DNA of 64,000 nt, taken from contig NC_016132.3 of assembly GCF_000005505.3 (NCBI RefSeq), positions 46,390,914 to 46,454,913 on the forward strand. The letters are read 5' to 3'. Below, piece by piece: positions 11,256 through 23,436 of this stretch. The notes below the pieces were generated by a model that saw nothing but the letters and a program-made list of their open reading frames with translations, made no database searches and was not told the origin of the DNA. Made by a program: the position numbers and the translations under genes. The stretch's first letter is position 1. Each line of letters starts with the position of its first letter. The DNA is from Brachypodium distachyon (lineage: Eukaryota; Streptophyta; Magnoliopsida; Poales; Poaceae).

Positions 11256-13432
11256 GGCCGCCCGGGCTCGATCTCGATCGGCTCTCGCTAGCTAGCTCCT
11301 CTTTTTACCAGTGCGCGCAGGGGACCGACTGGCCGGGCCGGGGCCTGCAGGTATACACGTACGCGCGTACGTACGAGTGATGATGAGAACTGATAATCAA
11401 GAAGAGATCGTCGAAAGCCTCTCCCTGTCCCTCCCTCCTCGCGCTTTGCTAACCCGTCCCCATATGTGGCAAGATTAGAGACTGAGCTGCTAGCCCTGCC
11501 GGTCAGGGGGGAATGAAAGGAGGTACGTGCGTAAAAGGAGAGATATGATCTCTGCGCGCAGCCAGGGGTCGATCGGGGGCTGGTGGCGGGGCAAGCTAAA
11601 GAGGCGCGCGAGAGGGGAACAAAGCGGGCTGAGAAGAGAACAAAGAGAAAAGAGGGTTAGGGGAGGAAGCTTGTCCCTGTTAAAAGCTAGCTCTGGCTAC
11701 CACACTGCGATCGATCCTCCCTGCCCTGCCCTGCCCTTGTACGCTGTGGGCTTCTCTCTCTATCTGGTACAGAGGAATAGAATTCTCACCAACTTTTTGG
11801 TTGTTGCTTCCCAAGAAGATCGCCACCACGAGCTCCCTCTCTAGCTATAGCCTTCTAGGCAACAACTAAAAAAAAAAAAGAAATTCAGAGAACAACGAAA
11901 TCAGCAGCTAGGTAGGCACGAGCCCTCTAGGAATTGGGAGAAACGGCAGAAAGGAGAAATAAAGAGGTCGGAAGAACAAGGTTTGCTGCTGCTGGCAGCA
12001 GCAGCAGCAGCTTATGGATTTGTTACGTGTCGATGAACGTGTGTAAGAATCAGCAGATTATCGATCATAGGCCGGAGAGAAATCGGACGGGATCTGAGGC
12101 GAATGATGGGCGGTTGCTTGGCCCTCAAGTCTGGGCACGCAATCCGTATACGTGACCAGGAAACCAGGCGCCGGATTCTCTGCGCCGATCGACTGGGTCC
12201 CCCCGGCCCCGCGCTAAGTTAGCTAGCTAGCAAAGCTATCGGGCGCGAGTTGCTGCGTACACATCTATCCATCGACCGTGCTATATATTGTTAATTAACT
12301 ATTAGCTCTCGATCTTTCTGATCTCTCTGGTGTGCATGTTATTAAGTCGATCGATCAAGTAGTGGCTAGCTAGGTTGACGTGGTGTGGTTGATATCTACA
12401 CGTACAACAGAAAAGGCCAGCAGCGTTCATAACTATAGCTGCTGCTTCTGCCACAACTAAACTAACTAGCCCAACATGATATATCGATCACACCAAGGCG
12501 CCTTGCGTTCCAAGAAAACATCTTTGTCGATCGATCTAGCTACCGGGCGATGTACGCATGCAGCAGCCGGCCGTACAACCAAAACATGTGGATCGAGCGC
12601 AGGTCGAAAACACCACGTGAACGAATCGATCGACTACCGAGAGCCGGCAGACGATCGAAGCTGTGAAGACTGCTTTGTTCGTCGTTGCGATCAGTTGGTA
12701 AAACTACTAGGTACATGGATGTAGATAGTGCGTGCATGCCTTTTCTTCTATGTATATGTAATCAGTGAGGCGCCCACATGCATGACCGATCACTTGCCAA
12801 TACCTTAAGCTACTACTAACAAGAGGAAAAATACAATACAATAGAGGTGCATGCGCGTAGGTGGTGCGCGCGGAGATCAATCTACATCACCCGGAAAAGG
12901 GAAGCTAGGAGAGATCAAAAGCTAATCAGGAAGACAGAGCTAACCGAACCGAAGCCAAACTCGATCGATCGTGTTTGGAATTAGCGCAGGTGGGGAGAAA
13001 ACGAAAAGGAAAAACTAGCTAAAAAAGCGTGGGCTGGGGTGCGACTGGGCTGGGCGCCGGGTGGAGTGGAGATGGGGCAACCAGCTGATTCGTGTGAGGA
13101 CGTTCCACCACACACCACACACCACGCCACCATACCACACTCCCTCTATGTGTGCGCGCGCGTGATCGAGGGAGATTGTTTTTCTTATTGTTAAGGGAGA
13201 TCGAGGCCGGAAGATATGTGGATCGGAGAGGCTTTTTTAGATCCGAGGTCACCGTAGAGTGTCTTGGAAGAGAGACGATACCCCAACGACACAAGACTTG
13301 AACCGTCCATCTACCGACCCAGGTCAGCTCGCCCAACTATATATCCGGGCTTTTTTGTTTTTTCGGCCGCGCGCGAAAGGTAACCGAGCCAGCGAGCGAG
13401 CGATTTATAGGTTCGGTGCTGCTGCATATGCA
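11256..13432. other. NAC promoter region and intergenic DNA
   Basis: This lies upstream of the minus-strand NAC gene and should contain its promoter and leader, with CT/GA-rich runs and GATCGATC motifs. No coding region is supported; the open frames are short and not recognisable. A CA-rich low-complexity run lies near 13107-13140. The CACTA element begins at its right border. Confidence 0.4.
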
Positions 13433-13461
13433 CGCCGCTGCCACAAACCCATATATCCCGG

Positions 13462-13790
13462 GTGACTTCTATTCCTGTCGGGCCCGCAGCCGACCGACAA
13501 GAATATAAGTATTCCTTGTCAAGAATTACATGTCACACAGGAGAACAAAACATTTTCCAGTCGGTCGGCTCAAAACACAGAGGAAAATATATATTCCTGT
13601 CGGTTTTGAAGTCCACACACGGGAATGAACATATATTCCTGTCGGGCAACCGTACACCGACAGGAATATAATCTCCTCCTGTCGGTTTTTTTGCCAGGCT
13701 GACAGGGAAATCTTCTATTACTGTCGGGATTTTTTTTGGCCGACGGGAATATGTATTTTCCCGTGGCTTGGATACCGACAGGAATAGGAA
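13462..13790. repeat. Left subterminal repeat array of the CACTA element
   Basis: The motif (A)TTCCTGTCGG and its inverse CCGACAGGAAT recur in both orientations every 20 to 50 bases. They pair with the equivalent array at the right end. The first and last copies are near 13468 and 13778. Confidence 0.8.
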
Positions 13791-14399
13791 TTGAAAATGT
13801 TTTTGAAACTTTTGACTTACCAAATGAGCTCCAAATTGGGCGAGACCGAGCGAGGACTCATGTTACACCCTAACAAGTTTGGAGTCAAAATATGAACTAA
13901 ATGCGAGATATGATCATACCTTGCCTTGAATGGTTCAAGGTAAGTCGAACTTAGATTTCACCTCTTCTATCCAATAACTTTCGGCACATTTTTCATCGTT
14001 GGATATAGTATGATTTGGCCCTATAGTGTAACATAAGAATCGCATAAAAGGTTGTAAATGTACTAAATGTAATTTTTATTTATACCATTTGGACAAAATA
14101 ATGTGTTTTTGAATTTTTTTTAACTATTTAATGGAAGTATTGTATAACATTAACAAAAATATTATTCCAAAAATTATAAATCAATGTACTAGCAAGAATT
14201 GGTTTGATTTATACACATATGAAATAATATACTATGCAGTCTTTATAAAACAAGTGTAATCTTTCATTTAGATTTTCTATTGCTGTGAGTATAGATGACA
14301 CGCACGGGAATATATATTTTCTGTCGGCGACACGCACAGGAATATGTGTTTTCCTGTAGGCTTCCTTCCCAAACCCACAGGAATATGTCTTGTGGCAAA

Positions 14400-14850
14400 A
14401 TCCGTTACCCTAGATTTCCTCCTGACCTGTCTCACTCCCTCACTCCTACTCCCTCCCGAGCCGCCGCCGCTCCCCACATTAGCCCCGCCTCCGCCGACCT
14501 CGCTTCCGCCCGTCCCTGCCTCCCCATCGCGCTGCCCCCCGCCTCCCCATCGCGCCTCCCTGCACCTCCTCCACCGGCCCCGCATCCCCATCGCGCCCCC
14601 TGCTCTCCCCCATCCTGGATCCCATCCCCGAGCCGTCGACAGTCCCATCGCCCCTCTCCTCCGCCGCCCCCGCCCCTGTTCTCCTCTGCCCTCGCGCCGC
14701 CCCCCGCCTCCCTGGATCCGCCACCGACGACCCCCGCCTCGTCGGATCCGCCACGGGCCGCAGCCAGCAAGATAGGGGAGGCCGGATCCGCCGCACCCAA
14801 GCCTGCGCGCCGCTGGATCAGCCGCCGTCGACCTCCTCTCTGATCTCTCT
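14400..14850 (+). other. GC-rich block inside the CACTA element
   Basis: A Pro/Arg-coding, low-complexity GC-rich stretch that stands out from the AT-rich element around it. It looks like a captured first exon or promoter of a grass gene, but no conserved protein reads in any frame and I cannot assign it. It precedes the PSF2 fragments by about 540 bases and may derive from a different donor gene. Confidence 0.35.
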
Positions 14851-15384
14851 CTCACTCTCCTGCAAACTAATTCTGTTAACAAAAGGAATAGGTGATGCAA
14901 AGAACTTTGTCTCCAACTGAATCTCTGAGAGCATATATGCTTAATCTTCTGGTTACTTGTAGAGAACACTAGAGGAGACTATTCCAGCACCAAAGAGAGC
15001 GCTTAGGTCTCAATCTGCTGGACCCTCTCAATTGCCTAGTTGTATAAACATGTAGGTTTAATTTTCCTCTGCAGTTGTTACTTTTTTTGGTAGTTCATGT
15101 ACTAGCAGTTGCCATTTTGGCATCAGATTTAGCTGTAGCACACTAGGACAAGTGACCTCTCTGGAATTCTATTGTTATAACCATTGGTGATGTGTACAAC
15201 TGGTACAAGGCGAAACACCTAGCTGCTGCACTTCTTTCTGAAATTGTTAATAAGTGCTCATTTATTCTCTAAATATCAACATCTGGTGAAACTGAACCTG
15301 CTCATACCTGTTACTATTTCATACATTCTGGGTACTTAGCTGCTTATTTTCGTCCTTTAACTGTCTGTTACTTTTATTTGCTAG

Positions 15385-15853
15385 AGCGCCTGACACAGGT
15401 GTTGATGCAGAAAGAGAGTCACTTAGAGATTTTCAACCATTACAATTCCACTATATTGGAATATCTAAGCTTCTGTTTGATCAGTAAGCATACATAGCAG
15501 CTTTCTAATTCCATTTATTCTGTAAGTATCTGTGAATTTCCGTTTGAAAACAACACGTAAAGCTTAACTCTCCTGTCTTCTTTTTGTACAGTGCTTGTGA
15601 TGACATCTCAGATGCATACTTGGTAAGTTATAAACAATTTTGACAGGAACCTGAACTGTCTAGTTGGCTTTGATCTTCTTAAAAATTCATATATACTTGT
15701 AGCTTTGACACAGGTGAGATTTTTTTTATTGAGGACATCAGAGATGTCAGGTTCCATAAGGTTGAGACTTGATTGGAGAAAATCTCTGGCCGTATATCTA
15801 AGAAGATCAAAGCCAACCAGACCTTACAAACATGACTGACTCATGCTGTGAAG
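15385..15853 (+). pseudogene. PSF2: Captured fragment of the GINS subunit gene PSF2
   Basis: Three exon-like blocks with intact splice consensus lie at 15385-15483, 15592-15622 and 15714-15853. They read FQPLQFHYIGISKLLFD, then HACDDISDAYL, then EDIRDVRFHKVET and THAVK, in the order and spacing of the PSF2 protein, a subunit of the GINS helicase complex of DNA replication. Introns are retained, so the capture was from genomic DNA. It is broken: a poly-T expansion after VR shifts the frame by two bases, a TGA replaces the Gly codon expected after VET, and about 45 foreign bases interrupt the part encoding ISGR-THAVK. Exons for the N and C termini are missing. It cannot give a working GINS protein. 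Confidence 0.75.
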
Positions 15854-16914
15854 GTAAATTATGAATTTTGTCTGAGCCTGTCATGCTGCTCTGTTTGCTG
15901 CTACTAGCACTACAGCAAAATTTGCTTTATCCGTTCACCGGAGTCTTGCTTTTGATAACATGTTGAATAAAGTTCTTTCTCAAACACATGAACTCCTATT
16001 ATCATGGTCATCAGGAAAAGTTCCACATCACAATTTTGCATTTTTCTAACTTCTGCAGAGGCTAAGACGCAGATAACAAGCAAGACATGCATGTATCAGT
16101 CACTTGTATTTGCAGATGATTTACTACATATCCGTGGATTGCAGTAAATTGGAGGTACTTGCTTTGCTCCAAGCTTTATCTATTAACCATAAGTTTTTTA
16201 GGATTTTTCGGTCAGACATGACTGTTTTGTGGAAGCTAGAGATAGTGAGCTATGAGAAATGAATCACCTGTCGCAGAAGATCATTCTCATATATTTGAGG
16301 ATGAATAGCATTCTTTTGCATTTAGCGTGTTACAATCTTGCAGTCGTAACAAAGTGCATAATCTAGATGGTTTAATGTCAGCTGAGTCACCCAATTAGTT
16401 GAAGTAATATGATCCTCTAGACTGTTTTGCTGTGAGTGCTACTTATTAGTGGATTCCATGTGATTACAATTTGATTATCTATAAATGGCTACATATCTGA
16501 CAATACTGTAAATATTTGTTGCTTGCCTTGTTTAAAGGTAAATATTTGTTGCTTGCCGTACATGTATTTTCTTGCTACATTCATGATTTAATCCATAAAT
16601 TGTTTTAATGGTTTATAGGTAGCTTCTTTGAGCCTTTTTTTTTCAGTTTTCTAACCTTTGAGTGATTCATTCATGTACTCCTGCTTCTCTAAAGGAGATG
16701 CCTTGATGATGACTCCATGTTGAAGGCCAAAGTACATCTGAAGATGGCCTTTCTCAATTCATGTAGAACTATTGTGAACAACATGTATTGAGATGCTTGA
16801 ATTGGTTGTTGGAAACTTGTTTGGAATATTGTGGAGAATCTTAATATATATAAATGTATAAATATTATATATGTACTGTATAAATGTATATGAATTACCT
16901 GTATTGCTGTATAT

Positions 16915-17295
16915 TTCGGACATTTTCCTGTCAGCTAGTATGTATCGTCTTGTCAATTTTCGGACATTTTCCCGTCAGTGGTACACCGACAGGAAAATAT
17001 GTCCAGCTGACCAGGCCTGAATGCTTGACATTATATTCCTGTCGGTGGCTGACGGAAGTAACCGACAGGAAAATTTCTCGTCCTGACGCCAGATTATATT
17101 CCTGTCAGTGGCTGATGAGAATAGCCGACAGGAATATACCTTCTGTCGGTGAACACACAGGCATATTGGAATATCCCTGTCGGGCTATCCCTGTCGGGCT
17201 ATCCCTGTCGGCTATTCCTGTTGGCTGGCACACAGGAGGTCTATTCCTGTCGGGAAAACGTATTTTCCTGTCGGTTCTTGACCGACAGGGATATT
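16915..17295. repeat. Right subterminal repeat array of the CACTA element
   Basis: Repeated CCTGTCGG and CCGACAGG motifs in both orientations, including three tandem copies of a 15-base CCCTGTCGGGCTAT-type unit near 17176-17212. This mirrors the left array and ends 16 bases before the CACTA terminus. Confidence 0.8.
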
Positions 17296-17314
17296 CACGT
17301 CTGTGGTAGTGCGC

Positions 17315-18854
17315 ACACCTGCGAATTAATTTGGACTCCGTACGTAGGGTTTATATATCTATTACTATATATTAAATTGGAGTTGGTGGTGATTGCCGCG
17401 GGCGCCGTACATCAACTTCATTAAATTTACATGAGTTTGTCTCTGTACGTCCCGATGCGAACCCTCTCCCTTCGTGTAAAAAAAATTCTCTCTCTTGTCT
17501 TCCTGACCAGCGCTCGCCGCCTCCTCCGACCGCTGCTTCTCCTCCCTCCACCGCAAGCCTCGCGTCTCGTTCTGCACGCCGCAACCGCTCTCCTCCTCTA
17601 CGAGCGCCGTTTCCGTCGGCAAAGATCTATGGACGGCCCGTCGTCGTCGCGCTCCTCCCCTGCGCACGCCGTCATGGAGACTGGATCCGCCGCCGCCGCC
17701 ATGGATAATAAACGGTCTGAGAGAGAGTCGATGAGCCAGTCCATCGGGGAAGATGAGGTGGACGAGCCGTGGAGATGAAAGAGAGGCGACGAGGCGACGT
17801 GTCTCTGAAGTTGCTCACGCACGCAAAAGTCAACCATGGCCACCGAGGCAGCAACGGCAGAAGAGGCGCCGCATGAAGCGGCGGCGGCCCTCGCGAGCTC
17901 GCTGCAGCCGCACATGGCCTTGGCCTTCTTTGCGTTGGCTGCGTGCACCGTGGCGAGATCGGCAAAATCGAAGCGTCGCCCCTCTTCCATGCCCATGCCC
18001 CATTCCCTCTTCCCCGACCACGACGTGCCCAAGTTGCCCTGTCTCTAGAGGCGAAGCACCGCAGCTAACGAGGCGCGGTCCGGCGAGATCCAGGCAAAGA
18101 CAAGGAGATGTGGGGTCAGTGAGGACAGAACGATCCACTGCCTTGTGCCTCACCTCTCGTGATCTCCTCATTGAGATTCATTCCTTGATTCAACAAATCA
18201 ATGAACTCAGCCTCTATTAGGACATAGGGCGATGGAGATTTTTATTCCTTTTTTCTAAGATTCTGTTTTGGTTGTTTGTTCTTTCCAGATATTTGTTCTT
18301 GCATTTTTCTATGACAGATCTTGTTACTTTCCGTTCATGGTTCAGATCTTTCTTCCAAATGTTCATGTTTCTGATTTTGTTTCATTTAGTTCTTGCAATT
18401 AGTTCATGGTTAGGGAAGACAAAGAGGAAGGGAGATTCTATTAGAATATAATAAAACCATAAGAGGAGGAATAGCAGGAAGAGATTTGGCCAATCTGAGT
18501 CAGCCCAACCTAATTCGATTTCCCAATCAATAAGTATCTTTTGCATCTGTTGTATGAGGCCACACATTGTGTATTTATATACATTTACTCGCATCCTTCA
18601 AATTTTTAGTGTGTTAGATTTATATGCTTTGGGCCGGAAAGATTAGAATCCTTAGATAGTGTATACAAGTGACGATCATTTTGTGTTTGGACCGTGGCAG
18701 CGCACGGACATTTCCACTAGTCTGCTATATAGCTGGACCAGACAGTCGAATATATTCGTACATATGAACAGCCGTAACTTTGGCCACGTAAGACACGTCT
18801 TGGTCTAGGCTGCATGGTTTAGGGTGCAACCTAATAGGCACGCAAACTGATATA
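17315..18854. other. Intergenic DNA with an unassigned GC-rich block
   Basis: 17430-18220 is GC-rich with overlapping open frames on both strands (for example 17598-18032 minus and 17836-18048 plus). The translations are low in complexity, rich in Ala, Ser and Arg, and I recognise no family. The contrast with the AT-rich flanks suggests a decayed gene fragment or another non-autonomous element. No terminal repeats were found. Confidence 0.3.
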
Positions 18855-18969
18855 CTTCCTCCGTCCAACAAATGATGTCTCAACTTTGACTAAATTTAAA
18901 TGCATCTATACATTAAGTAATGTCTAGATACCTTAAAATTTTGACAAAATAGAGGTTGGACGGAGGGAG
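18855..18969. mobile_element. Stowaway-type MITE
   Basis: The ends are CTTCCTCCGTCCAAC and the near-perfect inverse GTTGGACGGAGGGAG, 115 bases apart. TA flanks the left end; the right flank has drifted to CA. Confidence 0.8.
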
Positions 18970-19222
18970 CAGTCAAAAAAGAATCGACCAGCACGGATTC
19001 TCAAACGATAGGTATTTTAGTAACGGACCAAGCGAAGTACACATACATGCATGACCTAGGTAAGCAACCCCCAAAACTTGATGAACAATTTAGTGAAAAT
19101 AGTGTGCGTCATGCATGATCGACGAGGCGCCTAACCGATAACTTAATTGGACCCTCTCCTGGACCTCGAATGTTTAATGCGAATTCATGCAGCTATGCAT
19201 GCACACGTCATGCCTTATATGT

Positions 19223-19490
19223 ATTTTTTGAGAAACACAGTACAAACACAGACGTTCACAAACACACGTAATCACTCATCCCTATGAACGCACACACGCA
19301 CACTCTCCCCTTATGAGCACTTTCGAAAGACTGAATCGGGTCGGCGCGGATACGTCACCTACCACTGAAAACAAAGCGCCGGTTAAATCTTGGAAATGTG
19401 ATCACCGATGCCAAGTCTAGGACTTGAACATGGGTGGGTTGGTTCCACCACAAGAAAGCACACCACCTGAACTAGGCTCAGTTCACCATA
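19223..19490 (-). mobile_element. AU-type SINE (tRNA-derived retroposon)
   Basis: Read on the minus strand, the element begins with a tRNA-like head holding a degenerate A box (near GCCTAGTTCAGGTGG, about 19482) and a B box GTTCAAGTCC (19420-19429). It ends in the body typical of the plant AU SINE family (the plus strand reads GAGAAACACAGTACAAACAC near 19230). A perfect 10-bp target duplication, CCTTATATGT, lies at 19213-19222 and 19491-19500, showing retroposition. It has no coding capacity; the A box has decayed, so transcription is doubtful. Confidence 0.85.
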
Positions 19491-19500
19491 CCTTATATGT

Positions 19501-22500
19501 TTGACACCATCAACTTTGCACACCTTGCACCCAACGTGTTAATTATATTTCAATTAGGAGAAGTCGGCTCGCCTCTCTACCTTGTACCACATCTTATATG
19601 AAAAGAGGTATCAAAGGACATGTGTACCAATCAACGTGACAAACAAGTCGATAACATGCATTCTTCGAACTGAAGACACACTGGAGTATATATATGGGGG
19701 TTTATTTTTGCTATCCGAAGTTTACGAAGGAGTACACCTGCCCACTTGGAAAGTTGGTATCATTCCATGCCTCCTCTTTCGAGTTTCACGATCGATGGTG
19801 CGAATTAGGGTCCTTGGTTTCGAGACTTTGAATTATCTTCATGCAAAGTCTTTACGCGCACTCTAGACATTATCATTCGCGAAATCCTGGTGCTTATATA
19901 TAGTAAGCCATGGAAATTAAGGTGGTGAAGAAATTGGTCGTAATTAAGTTTAGCCAAATTTTGGAAGTAAATATATTACGTCCAAGGCAATTTGTTAAGA
20001 AATTGTGTACAATGAACCTCCGGATTTCATAGTGTTAAGTCGTTAACTTGTCGAGCTATGGGTCGACCCATCACAAAGGACACATTGCGTACGTATTCTG
20101 GGAAGATTATCTTGGTGAGAAAATTAGATATAACTAGAGAGGAAGCTCTTTTGATCAAGGAATTTAATTAAGTGTTGAAAAAACTATTCCCCAAAAGCAG
20201 ATCTCCCCGAAGGCACGTATTTCCTGCGATGTAAGTAACCTCTAGAATGGGTCATGGCAGCACAGGGTTTTGATCGGGTCGATCACCATATGCAAGGAAC
20301 AGGATCATGGTTCTTGTGTGTTGTAAAGTGAACGGTATTTTGTAGGATGCAAGTAGGATCCGGCCGTTTCCAGTCCATCGCGATCATATATGGATTATTT
20401 TTTTGTGAATCATCATATATGGATTTTCTATTTCAAAAATTCAACTTAAGGTTTATAGATTGGCCTAAAATGAGACATAGGGATCCAGCTTGCATCCCTA
20501 GTATTTCCGGCATTTGTGCAGAAAAAACAAGGAGCTTTCAAGCCCATGTCACCAGCTACTTGTCAAGAGCATTAGAATTGATGCTAGCTAATTAAGGGAG
20601 TTTCTTACATATTTGGCAATTCTCCAGTTTAACTATTCCTGAGATGACAATAAATCTTTAAGTTGACACTAAGAACCAGTTAATCTGATTATTGATATTC
20701 ATGCAAATATGAAGAGATAAAAAGATCTCCATCATGTAGACTGTGAAATACTTTTTCTAAATTGATAAAAAAAATAGTTACTACATGCTTACTTTACAAC
20801 GATATTATTCCTGACTAGCCCATCTCAATCTTAGCAGGATGCAAGTACAAAGTTTGCACGCATCTGCGTCGATCTCCTTTCAAAAGAAAAGGAAAGAAAA
20901 AAGAAATCGAGAATTAAAGAAAACGCTATACGCTGCAGCTTGGCACGCACCAGCCTCCCTTCCCTCGGCGAAACATTACATACGACTGCAGCGCGCGCGC
21001 GCACACACGCGTCGGTAACTTAACTCCGTAATTAACAAGAGAAGAAGCAATGTAATCTAATCAGGACGCACTACTGGCCACTCATCCTGTTTAATTAACT
21101 TGCGGGATAAGCTAGTCAAGCCTTCTTTCCTATGTTGAGGAATGGCGACAGCTAATCGACAGGTAGCTTCGTGACACGAGGACTAAGTCGACCGTTTTAC
21201 CGCGCGCGCCTTCAATTTATGGGGTAGATCGATCGGCTAGCTTCTTACGCAATCACTTCTCCTGTTGCGCAGTTTACCTAACTGAACTTGACGTAGTCAC
21301 AGGCTGACATAGATGTAACTTGGCTTACCCTGCCTCCCTTTTTTTCGGCTGCTTCTTCTTCAGAAGTCAGCTTTAGCTGAATTTCTCAGAGAAGCTGTTG
21401 GGACCAGGAGCGAGCGGACAAGGATCGGGTCTGAGGTCGGGGGTGAGCGAGCGAATCGTTTTTTCCTGCGGGACGGAAGGCAGTGGCAATCCAGCTGTAA
21501 ATACGGTGTGTCTTTGTGGTATTTTCATAAGATGCGGGTGGAGAAGCCCAGAAAGTGGTCTAGTTCTCCAATTACACTACGAGAAGCTGCAGATTGAAAA
21601 ATAAGCTCTCAAGAAATTTTGTCTTCTTTTCAGCTTGTGGCTTCCTGGGACCTAGAAGCTGTCCAGAAGGGGGCTTATATATGAATTATAGATAAACAAG
21701 TAACAAAAGAGATACTTCGTATGCTAGGTTTCTCTTTCTTTCCAGAAAATCGACGAGTTGTCCCTGCTAAAGAAACTCGATTGACCGACTCGAGTCGAGT
21801 GTATAAGAGATGCTCCGTACTTCCATATATGCATTCTCAAATGATCTCATGCCATGATGCAAACAAGGATGGAAAAGGAGGAATCACATGATTAAAGCCG
21901 TATGCTGTCGTCTCTGATCGATATATTGGCAACTTTGAAATGTCCCCTCCCAGACTGCAGGATGTTATGCTATGCAAAGTGGTTATGCTCTCCCTTGCCC
22001 GTGTCGTCAGCAAAGCAGCTAGCTTTAGGGAGAGAGGAGCAGGTTTGCCCTGAGAGAAAAAGCAATTTAATTGCTTGTCGGAGCCTAAAGTGATTTGTTC
22101 CCATTGGTCTTTATGCAGGGATCGCATGCATGAAACAGTAGTGGATGTTTGTCTGAATTGTCGCTCTGAAGATTGTCTTCCTTTTCTTTTCTGATGATGA
22201 AGCGGTCGTTCTGAAGATCGTCGAGGGCCTATCGACGCGTTCTTTGCAACTTTTGTGTGACGGCGTAATGTTGGGCTGGACTGTTTATTTTCCATGTACG
22301 AGGCGAGATTGGCCCTGTACAACTTCCTTTGTCTTCGAGCAAGTCACTAACTCAATGGGCCTTCTACGGTTCTACCCTGTCGTAACTTCAAGAATGAAAA
22401 ACCAACGTGTCAAGAAGAATGAAAAACCAAGGGTCAACAGCCTTAAAAAAAAACAAGGGCCAACAGACGGAGGCCTTAATACCAACAATTACCTGTCAAT

Positions 22501-22613
22501 ATGTACCAACACATGAATAACACAATTCGCAATTCTTCTACGGTTGCTGACGAGCATTGTGATGGGCGATGATTAATGTAAAATTGGGCCGCTAGGCATT
22601 GCACAAAAAGGTA
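19501..22613. other. Intergenic DNA, no gene recognised
   Basis: About 3.1 kb of mixed AT-rich DNA without a supportable coding region. The open frames at 19582-19866, 20347-20595 and 21837-22322 give no family signature and have no splice context. A (GC)n/(AC)n low-complexity patch is at 20990-21010. Confidence 0.4.
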
Positions 22614-22876
22614 CTCCCTCCCCTCCATTCTTGAAGGATGACATATTAGATTTCATAGATAAGGCTTTGATCACAAGTTACTATGTCAAGATATGTTGTA
22701 TATGACATAAAATTAGTATCGTTAAATTCGTTATCAAAAATATTTCATGATACTTATGGTTTCATGACATATAAACCACACTTTAATATAGTAATTTGTG
22801 CTCAAAATTTTGTCTTAATGAAAGCAAATATGCCATAATGAAAGCAAATATGCCATTTTTTAAGAAACGGAGGAAA
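22614..22876. mobile_element. Mariner/Stowaway-like MITE upstream of the DMP gene
   Basis: The left end CTCCCTCCCCTCCATTCTTG and the inverse of the right end (TTTCCTCCGTTTCTTAAAA) form a diverged inverted repeat with flanking TA. It is about 263 bases long with an AT-rich, non-coding interior. It contains a 20-bp perfect tandem duplication at 22816-22855. It lies about 560 bases before the DMP start codon, so it may sit in that promoter. Confidence 0.65.
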
Positions 22877-23436
22877 TAGTTCATTTCAAGGTTCTTCTGC
22901 GGTTGCTGGTAGCAGTATTCAAGATTGTTGGGGGAGAGCCTACTGCCCTTCATTTCATGGTTCTTGACAGCGTCCAATTCCAGGAGAGGAAAATGACAGC
23001 CAAAAACCATTATTGCGCAATTAAGTACGCCTAGTAGGTAACATTAGCGAGAACAGCCCGCACTTGCGTAACCACCACAAACCATAACTAAAAAAAATAG
23101 ACCCAGAATAACTATGTTTATGTTCCTTCTGTTACCCAAACGTGCGTTTACAACTGCAAGAAAGAAACTGCAGACCCAAATACCCCCATATTTCTCTCGC
23201 CAGAAACAGCAACCCAGAAAACTCGCAGCCTGGCTTTGGTTATGCTTCCTTTTTCTTGCAAGACATCCAAAAATGGGCAGCGAACATAAACCGACCACCA
23301 GCTTCCTTGCCTTCAAATCCCTTCCATTTCATTGGTAGAATGCTACAAGCCCCACCATCTTCTCTCCTCTAGTACAAGATCCTCAAAGATCTGTTAGGAC
23401 GAAGCAAACAAACAGGGCACCGCCAACAAGCCAACA

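Larger units (their letters stand above)
13436..17311. mobile_element. Non-autonomous CACTA (En/Spm-like) element with captured gene fragments
   Basis: The right end reads GTCTGTGGTAGTG, the inverse of CACTACCACAGAC; the left end CGCTGCCACAAAC matches that terminus at 10 of 13 positions. A 3-bp duplication, CGC at 13433-13435 and 17312-17314, flanks the pair, as expected for CACTA elements. Both subterminal regions (about 13460-13790 and 16915-17295) hold many copies of ATTCCTGTCGG and its inverse CCGACAGGAAT, the dense subterminal repeats that bind transposase. The 3.9 kb interior has no transposase frame. Instead it carries a GC-rich block (14400-14850) and spliced-looking fragments of a PSF2 gene, so this is a Pack-CACTA type copy that needs a helper. 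Confidence 0.85.

Noticed and set aside
14277..14969. A 230-residue minus-strand open frame in the CACTA element
   Set aside because: It is Arg/Gly-rich low complexity across the GC-rich block and the subterminal repeats, without a transposase or other domain.
17598..18032. A 144-residue minus-strand open frame with Cys and Ala runs
   Set aside because: No recognisable family, overlapping frames on both strands, and position next to a transposon; described only as an unassigned GC-rich block.
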